This document shows positions 1 to 7,857 of a DNA stretch of 64,000 nt, piece by piece. Each line of letters begins with the position of its first letter. Position 1 is the stretch's first letter. The notes under the pieces are model-generated. The model saw only the letters and a list, made by a program, of their open reading frames with translations, was not told the DNA's origin and did not search any database. Source of the stretch: Gemmatimonadaceae bacterium (GTDB taxonomy: Bacteria; Gemmatimonadota; Gemmatimonadetes; Gemmatimonadales; Gemmatimonadaceae); assembly GCA_035606695.1 (NCBI GenBank), contig DATNEW010000003.1, forward strand, positions 57,256 to 121,255, read 5' to 3'. A program made the position numbers and the translations under genes.

Positions 1-341
1 ACATCGTGGCGAGGTGAGTAGCACACCACGCGGCAAACGCCACGTTCCGGCGCCGATCGAAACAGATCGCCCTCGGCCGCCTTGGCCGCGGACGTCGGCT
101 CGAGCGCCGGAAAATCATTGTCGAACGCGAACGTCGCATCGTAGCGCGGGTTGGTGCGGCCCGATGCACGACGGTTGCCGGGACACAGATAGCACGAAGC
201 ATCGTAGTGTCGCGTCTCGACCGGCTGTTCCGGCTCGACCTGCCCTTGCCACGGCCGTGCGAGGCGCTGTGGTGAGACGAGCACCCACTCGTCGAGCAAG
301 GGGTTGTACCGGCGATGCGTGGACGCGAGCTCCGAGGCCAT
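1..341 (-). CDS. galT: Galactose-1-phosphate uridylyltransferase, N-terminal part (runs off left edge)
   Basis: The first 113 codons of a minus-strand gene can be read from an ATG at 339-341 to the window edge. The protein opens with [18 protein letters not shown], followed by CYLCPGN and DNDFPAL, all recognisable GalT N-terminal motifs. The two cysteines of CYLC match the zinc-binding pair of the family. GalT exchanges UMP between UDP-glucose and galactose-1-phosphate in the Leloir pathway in the cytoplasm. The HPH catalytic motif would lie outside the window. It starts 67 bases after the cupin stop on the same strand and may share its transcript. No in-frame alternative start was seen just upstream, and the ribosome site is weak. 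Confidence 0.9.
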   Translation of the reverse strand, partial: MASELASTHRRYNPLLDEWVLVSPQRLARPWQGQVEPEQPVETRHYDASCYLCPGNRRASGRTNPRYDATFAFDNDFPALEPTSAAKAAEGDLFRSAPERGVCRVVCYSPRHD

Positions 342-408
342 GGGTAACGGTACACCTCGCGGGAACGCGTCGCCACCTGACAAGTCGCCAGGGGCGCCGG
401 GGACGCTC

Positions 409-966
409 TTAGAGATCCCTAAACTTGCGGTACCGGCCGGTCGCGCGTCCGATCGCACGCAATACCGGAAACACGATGGCGCGCACCGGGCGCGGAATGG
501 CCGCCAATTCGTTCTCCTCGGCGAAGTGGTGGAGCAAGAACGCCAGGTCGAAGAGACCCGGGCGCCTTCCACCGTGCTCGGCGAACGAGCGATAGAGGGC
601 CGCGATGAATGCCTCGAAGCGCATCGGGGGCGAAATCCGGCCCGTGCACCGCATCAGGGTATCCCCCGCGTTCCAGAATCGGTGCGCGACGCCCGCTGGG
701 AACACCACTGTCATACCGGGCTCCGCGGTCCGCACCGGGCCGCCGTCGATGACGTAGGCGAGCGTGCCTTCGACTACCGTCAGCTCCTCGACCTGGTGCG
801 GGTGCCGGTGCATCGCCGGTCCGCGGCCGGGAACAACCTCGCTCTCGGCGTGCATCCACTCGCGGTCGCCGTCGCGAGTCACGCCGAGAATCGTGATGCG
901 CTCGCCTCCGCCGTCGTAGGTGCGTGGCGGGTCGGCCGCTCCGAGCCCTGGCAAGACGTGGTGCAT
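409..966 (-). CDS. Cupin-domain protein
   Basis: A 185-aa protein with a single cupin barrel at about residues 40-120. The motif HRHPHQVEE carries the first metal-ligand set, and [10 protein letters not shown] carries the later histidine. The C-terminal 60 residues are helical and unassigned. Cupins bind metals or small ligands; the substrate cannot be told. The ATG is preceded by CGGAG with good spacing. The gene diverges from a TetR regulator across an 88-base gap holding a strong palindrome, so it is a likely target of that repressor. It reads toward galT. Confidence 0.8.
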   Translation of the reverse strand: MHHVLPGLGAADPPRTYDGGGERITILGVTRDGDREWMHAESEVVPGRGPAMHRHPHQVEELTVVEGTLAYVIDGGPVRTAEPGMTVVFPAGVAHRFWNAGDTLMRCTGRISPPMRFEAFIAALYRSFAEHGGRRPGLFDLAFLLHHFAEENELAAIPRPVRAIVFPVLRAIGRATGRYRKFRDL

Positions 967-984
967 CAGCGCGACTCCGTGGAC

Positions 985-1015
985 TTGACGCGTGTAAAGT
1001 TTACACGTGTAAAGT
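985..1015 (+). promoter_or_regulatory. Promoter of the TetR gene with embedded palindromic operator
   Basis: A perfect dyad CGTGTAAA-G-TTTACACG occupies 991-1007. An overlapping second dyad TTTACACGTGTAAA lies at 1000-1013, giving three alternating GTGTAAA half-sites. TTGACG at 985-990 is a plausible -35; the first dyad is exactly its 17-base spacer, and TGTAAA at 1008-1013 would be the -10. A repressor bound here would block tetR and probably the divergent cupin gene. Binding by the neighbouring TetR protein is inference. Confidence 0.7.
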
Positions 1016-1054
1016 ACGCTGCGCCGCGTCGGGCGTCAATGTAGATTGCCCGGC

Positions 1055-1642
1055 ATGCCCCGCCGCTCGACCACCGACACCCATCAACGTCTACTCGACG
1101 CCGGCCGCGCGCTCGCCGAGCGGGTCGGCGCCGCCGAGCTCACACTCGAGGCCGTGGCGCGCGAAGCGCGCGTCTCCCGGCAAACGGTCTATCTGCACTT
1201 CAAGTCACGCGCGCGCTTCTTCTTCGCGCTCGCCGACGCGACCGGCGCCGACGCGGTCTTCGGCGCCGCGGAGGCGCTCGTCCGTGACGCGCCAACGGCC
1301 GACGCGGCGCTGCGCCGCCTGATCGAGCTCCGCGCCGCGCGGTCCGCCGTCTCGTACAAGCTCACGGCCGCGTTTCACGCCGTGGCCCACGCCGATCCCG
1401 AGATGGCGGGACTTTGGGACAAGCGCCAGGTGCGCCGCCTCCACGTCTTTCGCGCGCTCGCGCGGCGGTTCCACGCGGAGCGCCGGTTGCGTCGCGGCAT
1501 GTCGGTGGACGATGCCGCCGCCCTGATGTGGGCGAGCCTGTCATTCGAGAACTGGTACTATCTCGTGCACGCGAACAAGTGGCCGGCCCGCCGGTTCGTC
1601 GCGCGCACGCACCAGATGCTGGTGCGCGCGCTTACCGCGTAA
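1055..1642 (+). CDS. TetR/AcrR-family transcriptional regulator
   Basis: A 195-aa protein. The N-terminal TetR DNA-binding domain covers about residues 5-60, with a helix-turn-helix around LEAVAREARVSRQTVYLHF, close to the family signature. The remainder is the variable ligand-binding helical domain. I chose the ATG at 1055; an in-frame TTG at 1046 would add three residues. The overlapping GTGTAAA dyads just upstream suggest autorepression and control of the divergent cupin gene. The inducer is unknown. Confidence 0.9.
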   Translation: MPRRSTTDTHQRLLDAGRALAERVGAAELTLEAVAREARVSRQTVYLHFKSRARFFFALADATGADAVFGAAEALVRDAPTADAALRRLIELRAARSAVSYKLTAAFHAVAHADPEMAGLWDKRQVRRLHVFRALARRFHAERRLRRGMSVDDAAALMWASLSFENWYYLVHANKWPARRFVARTHQMLVRALTA

Positions 1643-1657
1643 CGTGCGCGAACCCGC

Positions 1658-3805
1658 TCACGACCACGTCAGGCTTCCATCAGCGATCGGCAATGTGCGC
1701 ACGCGAACACCCGTCGCGGCGAAGATCGCGTTGCAGACCGCCGGTGCCGCGGCCGGAAGTCCAGGCTCGCCCAATCCGGTCGGCGACGCATCGGACTTGA
1801 TGAATTCGACGTCGACGATCGGCGGCGCGTGTTTCATCCTCAACATGCGATAGTCGTTGAAATTCGTCTGCGCGACGCCGCCATGCTCGATGGTGATCTT
1901 CTGAAACCACGCCGCGCTGATGCCGTCGAGCATTGCGCCCTGCACCTGACTCTCCGCTGCGCTCAGGTTGATGATGGTGCCGGCATCGACGACGGAAGTC
2001 AGTTTCTTGATCGCGAGCTCGCCCTGGCGGCTCACCGCCACGTCGGCGACGATCGCGACGTAAGCGCCCATCGTATGCGTGATCGCGAAACCCTGGCCCT
2101 CACCCCGCGGACGCGACTTGCCCCAACCCGCCTTCTCGGTGGCGCGCTTCAGGACTGCGGTCATCTTCGCCGCGTCGAACCCACGACTTCCGGCGGGCGG
2201 AGCCGCGGCGAGCAGATCGAGCGTGAACGCGAGCGGATCGCGGCCGGCGGCGTGCGCAAGCTCGTCGACGAACGACTGCGTCGCCCATGTGTTGCCGTTG
2301 TCACCAGGCGCGCGCCAATAGCCCGTCGGAATGCCCGCGGGCAGTTTGCTCGACTTCACCTCCGAACCCGGAATCGCGATGAACGGAAAGCCGCCGGCGC
2401 TCATGTCGCCGGGACCGCCCTGCATCTTCACGAACGCATCGTGCAGCGCGACGACCTTCCCCGCTCCATCGAGGCCCGCGGTGAAATAGTGCCAGCCGTT
2501 CGAGCGATAATTGTCGTGCGCAAAGTCGTGCTCGCGCTTCCACATCAGCTTCACCGGCGTGCCCTCGAGCTTCTTCGCGATCGCGGCCGCCTCGAGAGAA
2601 AACTCATTGCTCCCGCGGCGCCCAAACCCGCCGCCGAGTCGCGTGATGTGGACGATGACATTGCTCGGCGAAAGGCCAAGTCCCCGTGCGACGAGCCCTT
2701 GCCCGACCGAAGGAATCTGCGTCGGCGTCCACATCTCCATGACGCCGTTCTGGAAGACCGCGGTGCAGTTTTGTGGCTCGAGCGTGGCGTGCGCGAGGAA
2801 CGGGTAGTGATATGTCGCCTCGACGACTTTCGCGCCGGCGGGAATCGGCGGCGCCGCGTTCGCCTTCGCGAGCTGCTCCGCCTGCTTCGCCATCTCCGCG
2901 CTGTTCTGACTCGCGACAGCGCCTTCGTTCCACTGCACTTGGAGCGCGTCGGTGGCGCTGAACGCGTTCCACGTCGAGTCGGCGATGATAGCGACCCCTG
3001 GCACCAGCCCCTCGATGCCTTCGAGCACGAAGGCATCCCGCACTCCGGGGCGTTTCTTCACGGTGTCGAGGTTGGCGCTCACCACAGTGCCGCCGAACAC
3101 GCGGCACTTCGTGTACGTCGCGTAGAGCATGCCGGGGCGCTTGACGTCGATCCCGAACAGCGGTGCGCCTGTTACAATTTTCTGATTGTCGACGCCGGGA
3201 ACGCGCGTCCCGATCAGCTTGAAGTTTTTGGAATCCTTGACGTTCGCGTTCGGTGGCGGAGTCAGCGTAGCCGCCTTTGCGGCCAGCTCTCCGTAGGTCG
3301 CGCGGCGGTTCGACGGCGCATGAATCACCACGCCGTTCTCCGTCGTCAACTCCTGCATCGGCACGCGCCACGTCTCGGTGGCCGCCATCAGGAGCATGGT
3401 GCGCGCGACGGCACCGGCACGGCGCATGGTGGAGTAGTTCGTGGGCGTCGACATGCTGCCGACCGACATCTGGCGCCCGTACGCTGGATTCAGGTCTCCC
3501 TGTACCACCGTGACCTGCTCCCACGGCACGTCGAGCTCCTCGGCCACGATCATCGGGAGCGACGTCTTGATGCCCTGGCCCATTTCCGAGTTGGGCGCGA
3601 TGATCGAGACCGCGCCGCTTGATGAAATGCTCACGAAGGCGTTTGGCGCAAACGTCTCAGCCCCGCTGTGCACCGTTTCGGCGAAGGCGGCAGAATCACC
3701 GATGCCGAAATACGTCCCGACGAGCAAGCCACCACCCGCGAGCGCGCTGACCTTGAGAAATGCGCGGCGATCGACCGGAGCCGAGGACTCGACGGGGCGT
3801 TTCAT
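1658..3805 (-). CDS. iorB: Isoquinoline 1-oxidoreductase-type molybdopterin-binding large subunit
   Basis: A 715-aa xanthine-dehydrogenase-family large subunit. It begins with a twin-arginine signal ([15 protein letters not shown], residues 12-26), so the folded holoenzyme is probably exported. Family motifs include [12 protein letters not shown] and, near the C-terminus, GLGEPGLP with the likely catalytic glutamate. Such enzymes hydroxylate heterocycles or oxidise aldehydes using a Mo cofactor and pass electrons to the small 2Fe-2S subunit. The true ATG at 3803-3805 overlaps the stop of the small-subunit gene (ATGA), implying translational coupling. No cytochrome or cofactor-insertion gene is adjacent. 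The substrate is unknown, and the symbol reflects family similarity only. Confidence 0.85.
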   Translation of the reverse strand: MKRPVESSAPVDRRAFLKVSALAGGGLLVGTYFGIGDSAAFAETVHSGAETFAPNAFVSISSSGAVSIIAPNSEMGQGIKTSLPMIVAEELDVPWEQVTVVQGDLNPAYGRQMSVGSMSTPTNYSTMRRAGAVARTMLLMAATETWRVPMQELTTENGVVIHAPSNRRATYGELAAKAATLTPPPNANVKDSKNFKLIGTRVPGVDNQKIVTGAPLFGIDVKRPGMLYATYTKCRVFGGTVVSANLDTVKKRPGVRDAFVLEGIEGLVPGVAIIADSTWNAFSATDALQVQWNEGAVASQNSAEMAKQAEQLAKANAAPPIPAGAKVVEATYHYPFLAHATLEPQNCTAVFQNGVMEMWTPTQIPSVGQGLVARGLGLSPSNVIVHITRLGGGFGRRGSNEFSLEAAAIAKKLEGTPVKLMWKREHDFAHDNYRSNGWHYFTAGLDGAGKVVALHDAFVKMQGGPGDMSAGGFPFIAIPGSEVKSSKLPAGIPTGYWRAPGDNGNTWATQSFVDELAHAAGRDPLAFTLDLLAAAPPAGSRGFDAAKMTAVLKRATEKAGWGKSRPRGEGQGFAITHTMGAYVAIVADVAVSRQGELAIKKLTSVVDAGTIINLSAAESQVQGAMLDGISAAWFQKITIEHGGVAQTNFNDYRMLRMKHAPPIVDVEFIKSDASPTGLGEPGLPAAAPAVCNAIFAATGVRVRTLPIADGSLTWS

Positions 3806-4293
3806 GACCGGCCTCCCTGCGCGTGCGCGGTGCTCGTCGCGAGCTCGGCAGCTCGCTTGATGCCGGCGCGAATGCGCGTGTACGAGGCGCACCGACACAG
3901 GTTCCCGGTCATCATCGCATCGATGTCGGCGTCGCTGGGATGTGGCTTTTGCTTGAGCAACGCCGCCGCGGTCATGATCTGCCCCGCCTGGCAGTAGCCG
4001 CATTGCGGCACGTCGACTTCACACCACGCCTGCTGCAACGGATGCTTTCCGGCGGGATCGAGTCCCTCGATCGTGGTGATCTCGGCGCGCCCGACATCCG
4101 AGACGGGCGTCTGGCACGCGCGCGTCGGCCTGCCGTCGAGATGGATGGTACAGGCACCACACTCGCCGATCCCGCACCCGTACTTCGTGCCGACCAATCC
4201 TAACGAGTCGCGCAGCACCCACAGCATCGGAGTGTCTTCGGTGACGTCGACGGTGTGCGACTGGCCGTTGACGCGGAGCGTGTATTGACTCAT
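3802..4293 (-). CDS. iorA: Isoquinoline 1-oxidoreductase-type 2Fe-2S small subunit
   Basis: A 163-aa electron-transfer subunit with two iron-sulfur clusters. The plant-ferredoxin-like cluster motif appears as [10 protein letters not shown] with a later cysteine in TRACQ. The second cluster is formed by CGYCQAG and LCRCASY. It relays electrons from the molybdopterin subunit encoded immediately downstream, whose start overlaps this stop codon. It has no signal peptide of its own, consistent with hitch-hiking export on the twin-arginine signal of the large subunit. A strong promoter-like sequence lies about 50-75 bases upstream. Confidence 0.9.
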   Translation of the reverse strand: MSQYTLRVNGQSHTVDVTEDTPMLWVLRDSLGLVGTKYGCGIGECGACTIHLDGRPTRACQTPVSDVGRAEITTIEGLDPAGKHPLQQAWCEVDVPQCGYCQAGQIMTAAALLKQKPHPSDADIDAMMTGNLCRCASYTRIRAGIKRAAELATSTAHAQGGRS

Positions 4294-4329
4294 GGGCGCG
4301 GGAGGTGGCGGGTAAGACGACGGAGGTGC

Positions 4330-4370
4330 CCAACCATTCTATACTATAGAGCGGTTGGGGACCGTGTCAA
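4330..4370 (-). promoter_or_regulatory. Promoter and overlapping dyad upstream of the molybdenum hydroxylase operon
   Basis: On the minus strand a consensus -35 TTGACA (4370-4365) is followed by a 16-base spacer and TATAGT (4348-4343). A dyad with arms CCAACC/GGTTGG and CTATA/TATAG around a single central base spans 4330-4358 and covers the -10. This is one of the best promoter matches in the window. The dyad would suit a repressor. The leader to the ATG would be about 40 bases. The regulator is not identifiable; no regulator gene is adjacent. Confidence 0.65.
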
Positions 4371-4461
4371 AAGCCGGCGCCGGCGCCGACGGTCAGGTAC
4401 GATGCGAACGGTGCGCCGACGATCCCCGCCGGCGCACCGCGATCCGCTCGGACCTCGGACC

Positions 4462-4764
4462 TCAAGGAATTGGTACGAGGTCCAGTGTGAGTCCATGCGG
4501 CGCGATCTTCGCCGCCGCCGCGTTGATCGGAATGTACAGGTAGCCCTGCAGCTGGCTGAACGCGAGCTCGAAGTGTGCTCCGCCGGGGAGATTCACCGTC
4601 GCCGGAATCCCCGTCGGAATGCTGCGACCGCCGCCCCGGGCGAACTCCGCCGGCTGCGCGGCCGAGCGAGCCGAGGACGCGACGGGCGCCGTGGCATCGC
4701 TGCATGCGGTGAAACCGATCAGCACAACGGCCCCACAGAACGTCGATCGAATGAACGAGCGCAT
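4462..4764 (-). CDS. Small lipoprotein of unknown function
   Basis: A 100-aa protein with a lipoprotein signal: basic start MRSFIRS, a hydrophobic stretch, and a lipobox ending GFTAC at about residue 21. The mature part starts CSDATAP, passes a small glycine-rich patch (FARGGGRS), and ends in about 50 residues with a beta-like pattern. The gene lies 51 bases after a second lipoprotein whose mature start (CSDISSP) is similar, so the two may be paralogues in one transcript. No known domain was recognised. Confidence 0.65.
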   Translation of the reverse strand: MRSFIRSTFCGAVVLIGFTACSDATAPVASSARSAAQPAEFARGGGRSIPTGIPATVNLPGGAHFELAFSQLQGYLYIPINAAAAKIAPHGLTLDLVPIP

Positions 4765-4815
4765 CCCTGCCTCCGAAGATGTAAGAGAATTGAAATGATG
4801 TGAGATGCTGCTGAT

Positions 4816-5121
4816 TCAGCTCTTCGGCGGAAGCGTCGGCGCAACGGTGCACGAGATGATCGTCGAACCATTCACGACAGCGGATGTGCAGAGGCTTCCA
4901 CCGCCGCCTCCGCCACCCCCACCGCCCCCGCCGCCACCACCACCGCCTCCTCCTCCACCGCCGCCACCGACCTGTCCTGTTGAATCTGTGCTCGGCGAAC
5001 CCTTCGCGAACGCAGCCGATCCAGTCGGCTGTCGCCCAATGGGAGACGAGATGTCACTGCACCCGGCGACGAGCGCGCCGAGGAGCAGGAGTCCAGCGAG
5101 GGATTGCAGGCGAGAGTTCAT
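4816..5121 (-). CDS. Small lipoprotein with a 24-residue polyglycine tract
   Basis: A 101-aa protein. Residues 1-20 form a lipoprotein signal with lipobox LVAGC; the ATG at 5119-5121 puts a normal signal at the N-terminus, so an ATG-less upstream extension was not used. After about 33 hydrophilic residues comes an uninterrupted run of 24 glycines (4897-4968), then a short tail with two cysteines (SLCTS and IISCTV). No Shine-Dalgarno sequence is evident, but a large potential stem-loop sits just upstream. Function unknown; the glycine run would be a flexible linker between the membrane anchor and the cysteine-containing tail. Confidence 0.65.
   Translation of the reverse strand: MNSRLQSLAGLLLLGALVAGCSDISSPIGRQPTGSAAFAKGSPSTDSTGQVGGGGGGGGGGGGGGGGGGGGGGGGSLCTSAVVNGSTIISCTVAPTLPPKS
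4897..4968 (-). repeat. Polyglycine-coding tract (24 codons)
   Basis: Twenty-four consecutive glycine codons in the lipoprotein gene. All four codons GGT, GGC, GGA and GGG are used in a mixed order. A recent slippage product would show a regular unit, so the tract looks maintained at protein level. Confidence 0.9.
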
Positions 5122-5138
5122 TGGAAGCGGGATTTGAG

Positions 5139-5208
5139 GAAGGCGGCACCATCGCTTGCCGAGCCGGCAAGCACTTCCCGCGCCCGCGATACAGCGATGG
5201 TTGCCTTC
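5139..5208 (-). promoter_or_regulatory. Possible structured leader upstream of the polyglycine lipoprotein
   Basis: Nested inverted repeats. The outer arms are GAAGGC/GCCTTC (5139-5144 and 5203-5208) and ACCATCGCT/AGCGATGGT (5148-5156 and 5193-5201). An inner perfect hairpin GCTTGCCG-AGC-CGGCAAGC lies at 5154-5172 and shares three bases with the outer stem, so the two folds compete. It ends 17 bases before the lipoprotein ATG. It could be a leader switch, a terminator of the upstream gene or a protein site; no known riboswitch was recognised. Confidence 0.4.
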
Positions 5209-5316
5209 GTCTAAGCGCATACCGCGATGATCGTTATGCGCGAGATGCGTAATTCGATCACCGAGAACGCCTGTCTCGTTTCGCGGCCAACGCGTATCGT
5301 TTCACGCCAGCGCGAG

Positions 5317-5339
5317 CGTGTTAACGTTTTCTTAACACG
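5317..5339 (-). repeat. Inverted repeat just after the 347-aa gene
   Basis: Perfect 8-base arms CGTGTTAA/TTAACACG flank a 7-base AT-rich centre. It lies 18 bases past the stop of the upstream minus-strand gene. It may be a weak terminator or an operator for the lipoprotein pair; there is no clear T-run. Confidence 0.35.
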
Positions 5340-5357
5340 ACAACGAGTAACTGCCCG

Positions 5358-6401
5358 CTATTCCGGCGTTCCTTCGCCGGCGGCATCGGGCTCGCCGTCC
5401 TCCGCTCGCATCGCCTTCTCGAAACCCCGAGCGATGCGAGCCAGCGTCGCGGGATCGTTGCGCTGGAATCCTTCGATCACTTCCGCGCTCAGCGGCTCAC
5501 AGCCCAGGGCCTTCAGCAAGAGCCTCGACAGCGCGAGATGTCCGAACTCACGCTCGCCGAGAAACTCCGCCAGGCGGTCGTCCGCGCGAATCCAACCATC
5601 GGGACCGACCAACCCGTGCGATCGGACGTACTCTCTCAACTGCGCGATCAACTGCTGCCCGTTCCCGCGCGTGACCTTGAACAGCGCGCGACCACTCTCC
5701 GGCACATCGGCGTCTTGAAGCGCCAGCGCGAACTCGGCCCAGAACGCGTTCGGCTCGGCTTGCAGCGCCGCCATCGCTTGTTCGTAGGTCGGCGACTGCA
5801 GAGCGGGATGCGACGCGGGTACCGCGTCGGACGCACTGTCTTCGCCCCAAACCCGCTGCAACGTCGCCGCGGCCGGATCGCCCGCCAACTCGCCGCGCGC
5901 GACATAGCGGTAGCCGAGAAATGAGAGCGTCGGAGGCAACGCGAGTATCGCCTGCATCGCGCGATGGCGATCGACTTCCAGAACAAATTGCGAATGGTCG
6001 GCGTGCAGCACCCGGCGTAGCTCGCGGATTTGACCGCGCACGCCGAACGCCGTGCACAACTGCTTCGCATCGCCGCCAGCAGGAGGCAGATTCTCGCCTT
6101 CGAAGTATCCCGGGTTCGAGTCGTATCGATCGAGCAACGTGCCCGACGCCGCCAACAGCAACGTCAAGGTGTCGTCGTCGTGATTGCAGGCGGCGAGTGC
6201 CGAGCAATGAAGCCGGTCGGACAGCGCAATCGTGAGTTGCTCCAAAGCGTGAATGTCCTGATCGTCGCACGCTTTGTCGAACACCACGACGTCCCCCGCA
6301 TCGGACGCGACCCACGCATCGCGGCGGAGATGCGTGAGCGCGGCGACGGCGGCCGCGGTGTCGGCGGCGCGCAGCGTGATGTTTGCGTAGAAGTTTCCCA
6401 T
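5358..6401 (-). CDS. Conserved-looking protein of unknown function, 347 aa
   Basis: Not recognised. No signal peptide or membrane span is seen, so it is probably cytoplasmic. The N-terminal half (about 1-185) is a mixed alpha/beta region containing DSNPGYFEGENLPPAGGDA, a distinctive stretch typical of a conserved domain. The second half is helical, with aromatic and acidic residues, and ends in a charged tail. Codon use matches its neighbours, supporting a real gene. No operon partner: the next gene upstream on this strand, the methyltransferase, ends 124 bases away. Confidence 0.6.
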   Translation of the reverse strand: MGNFYANITLRAADTAAAVAALTHLRRDAWVASDAGDVVVFDKACDDQDIHALEQLTIALSDRLHCSALAACNHDDDTLTLLLAASGTLLDRYDSNPGYFEGENLPPAGGDAKQLCTAFGVRGQIRELRRVLHADHSQFVLEVDRHRAMQAILALPPTLSFLGYRYVARGELAGDPAAATLQRVWGEDSASDAVPASHPALQSPTYEQAMAALQAEPNAFWAEFALALQDADVPESGRALFKVTRGNGQQLIAQLREYVRSHGLVGPDGWIRADDRLAEFLGEREFGHLALSRLLLKALGCEPLSAEVIEGFQRNDPATLARIARGFEKAMRAEDGEPDAAGEGTPE

Positions 6402-6525
6402 CCGATTCCTTTGGCCGCGCTCGTCGCGTATGAGATGGCCGCGCCGTCTCGATCAATCCCGCAGTCGCGCTACGGGTTCTTCGGCTTCTTCGGCGCTCGG
6501 CGCCGCGTGTGACGCAGATGCTGCG

Positions 6526-7206
6526 CTAACTCGGCTTGCTTCCCAGCGCGCAGATCCAGCCGTGCGTGCGCTCCTCGAGTACTTCGACGTCGCGATACCC
6601 GGCGCCCTCGAGCGCTCGAGCATGCTCGGCGCGCGTGAGATAGCGTGCGCCGAGCAGCGCCATTACCGGCCAGAATAGGAAGTCGAGGCGCTTGCCGCGG
6701 TACGCTTCGGCGAGAATCATCAGTCGCCCGCCCGGCTTGAGCACGCGCCGCACCTCCTCCAGGTCGTGTTGCAGGTCCGGCCAGTAGTAGTGCGTTTCCA
6801 CGGCGGTGACGACGTCGAACATGTCCGCCGGAAACGGAAGGTTGGACACGGAGGCCGGCCGAATGTCGACGCTGCCCGTGGCGATTTGCTTCGCATTCGT
6901 CGCGCGCGCCGTCGCGATACTCGCCGGCGCGTAGTCGACGCCGAAGACTTTGCCATTCGCGGCCATCGACGCGAGCGTCTTGATGGTCTGTCCGCCGCCG
7001 CAGCCGATATCGAGGACGGTGGCTTCCGGGCCGATCGACAGATGGCTGAGACCCCAGGCCGTCAGGCGCACGTGGCTCGCGTTCATCGAGCGCGCGATCA
7101 ATCGGCCGAGAATCCACGTCGGCCGGCGGCATTGGCGCGCAACGGCGATGGCGAGCGGAACGCCAACGAGCCATGCCGCGATCGTGGTTGCGGTGTCGTG
7201 GGTCAT
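6526..7206 (-). CDS. Class I SAM-dependent methyltransferase
   Basis: A 226-aa enzyme. Residues 11-24 form a possible hydrophobic membrane-associating segment. The SAM-binding motif I is VLDIGCGGGQT at about residues 64-74, followed by the acidic motif II residue in VFGVDYAP and a motif like LKPGGRLMIL. The order fits the UbiE/COQ5-like Methyltransf_11 group. The substrate is unknown. The ATG at 7204-7206 is the first sensible start; the long upstream extension has no domain. It follows the RraB-like gene on the same strand after 83 bases. Confidence 0.85.
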   Translation of the reverse strand: MTHDTATTIAAWLVGVPLAIAVARQCRRPTWILGRLIARSMNASHVRLTAWGLSHLSIGPEATVLDIGCGGGQTIKTLASMAANGKVFGVDYAPASIATARATNAKQIATGSVDIRPASVSNLPFPADMFDVVTAVETHYYWPDLQHDLEEVRRVLKPGGRLMILAEAYRGKRLDFLFWPVMALLGARYLTRAEHARALEGAGYRDVEVLEERTHGWICALGSKPS

Positions 7207-7237
7207 GCGGGAAGGTGCGAGTGCACGCGGCTGGTAA

Positions 7238-7251
7238 GATGTATCTACATC
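7238..7251 (-). promoter_or_regulatory. Short palindrome before the methyltransferase gene
   Basis: GATGTA-TC-TACATC is a perfect 6+2+6 dyad, 32 bases upstream of the methyltransferase ATG. Its position suits an operator near the transcription start. No cognate regulator is identified. Confidence 0.3.
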
Positions 7252-7289
7252 ATTCGGCTGCTCAAGTATATTCGGCCGAGGTTTGCGCT

Positions 7290-7670
7290 TCAACGCTGGT
7301 CGATTCGCTTTGCGGCTTCGACGAGCGCCGTTCCCCAGCCATCGTACTCGCACTCGTACTTGTCCGCGAACAAGATGAACGTCGCGATGTTCGCCCGCGT
7401 CGTGATCCAATCGACCGACGCCTCGAGCGACCCGGTCACGAGCCACCGCGCGCTCACGCTGGACGGAGCCGCGGTCGCCAGCAGCTCGTTTCGGCGAAGC
7501 GCCGTCGCGAGCGCGGCGGCTGACGACTCGTCCCGCGCCACGAACGTCACGTCGATGACCCTCTTGGTTTGCAGATCCACGCCGAGGGCGCTGATCGCGG
7601 CGCGCTGCGTTTGATCGCGGGCTTCGAGGGCATGGAGGTGCTGTTTGAGCGCTTCGTCGGTTTTTCCCAC
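7290..7670 (-). CDS. RraB-like (ribonuclease E inhibitor) domain protein
   Basis: A 126-aa acidic protein from a GTG start at 7668-7670, chosen because GAGAGG lies about 6 bases upstream and the longer reading adds only arginine-rich sequence. The C-terminal half carries the RraB-family pattern, including CEYDGWGTAL; the body alternates beta strands and helices as in that fold. In gamma-proteobacteria RraB inhibits RNase E. Here the domain may have another RNA-related or unknown role. It diverges from permease 1. Confidence 0.7.
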   Translation of the reverse strand: MGKTDEALKQHLHALEARDQTQRAAISALGVDLQTKRVIDVTFVARDESSAAALATALRRNELLATAAPSSVSARWLVTGSLEASVDWITTRANIATFILFADKYECEYDGWGTALVEAAKRIDQR

Positions 7671-7793
7671 GGTAGTCCTCTCGGATATGGAGCGCGACGG
7701 CGTTCCGCGGCTCGGGGCGCGGGGATGGCGCACCACGTATCTAAATCCGGCCGCCAAGGTTCGCCGGGCGAACCATGTTGGGTCATTGCGTGT

Positions 7794-7838
7794 CTATATC
7801 CACTGTGGCTATATCCACTGTCGCTATATCCGGCACTC
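7794..7838 (+). repeat. Three tandem 15-base repeats in the promoter region of permease 1
   Basis: CTATATCCACTGTGG and CTATATCCACTGTCG are followed by a third, diverged copy starting CTATATCCGG. They end 20 bases before the ATG of permease 1. Each unit offers a TATATC -10-like hexamer. Spacing of one and a half helical turns would place successive units on opposite DNA faces. They could be tandem regulator sites. Confidence 0.6.
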
Positions 7839-7857
7839 CCGCTTGGTGAGGATACCG

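Noticed and set aside
14..412. A 132-codon plus-strand ORF at the left edge
   Set aside because: It is the shadow of the minus-strand galT start, which has clear family motifs.
1829..3622. A 597-codon plus-strand ORF opposite the molybdopterin subunit
   Set aside because: Arginine- and histidine-rich, no domain, entirely antisense to a well-supported gene; typical of high-G+C DNA.
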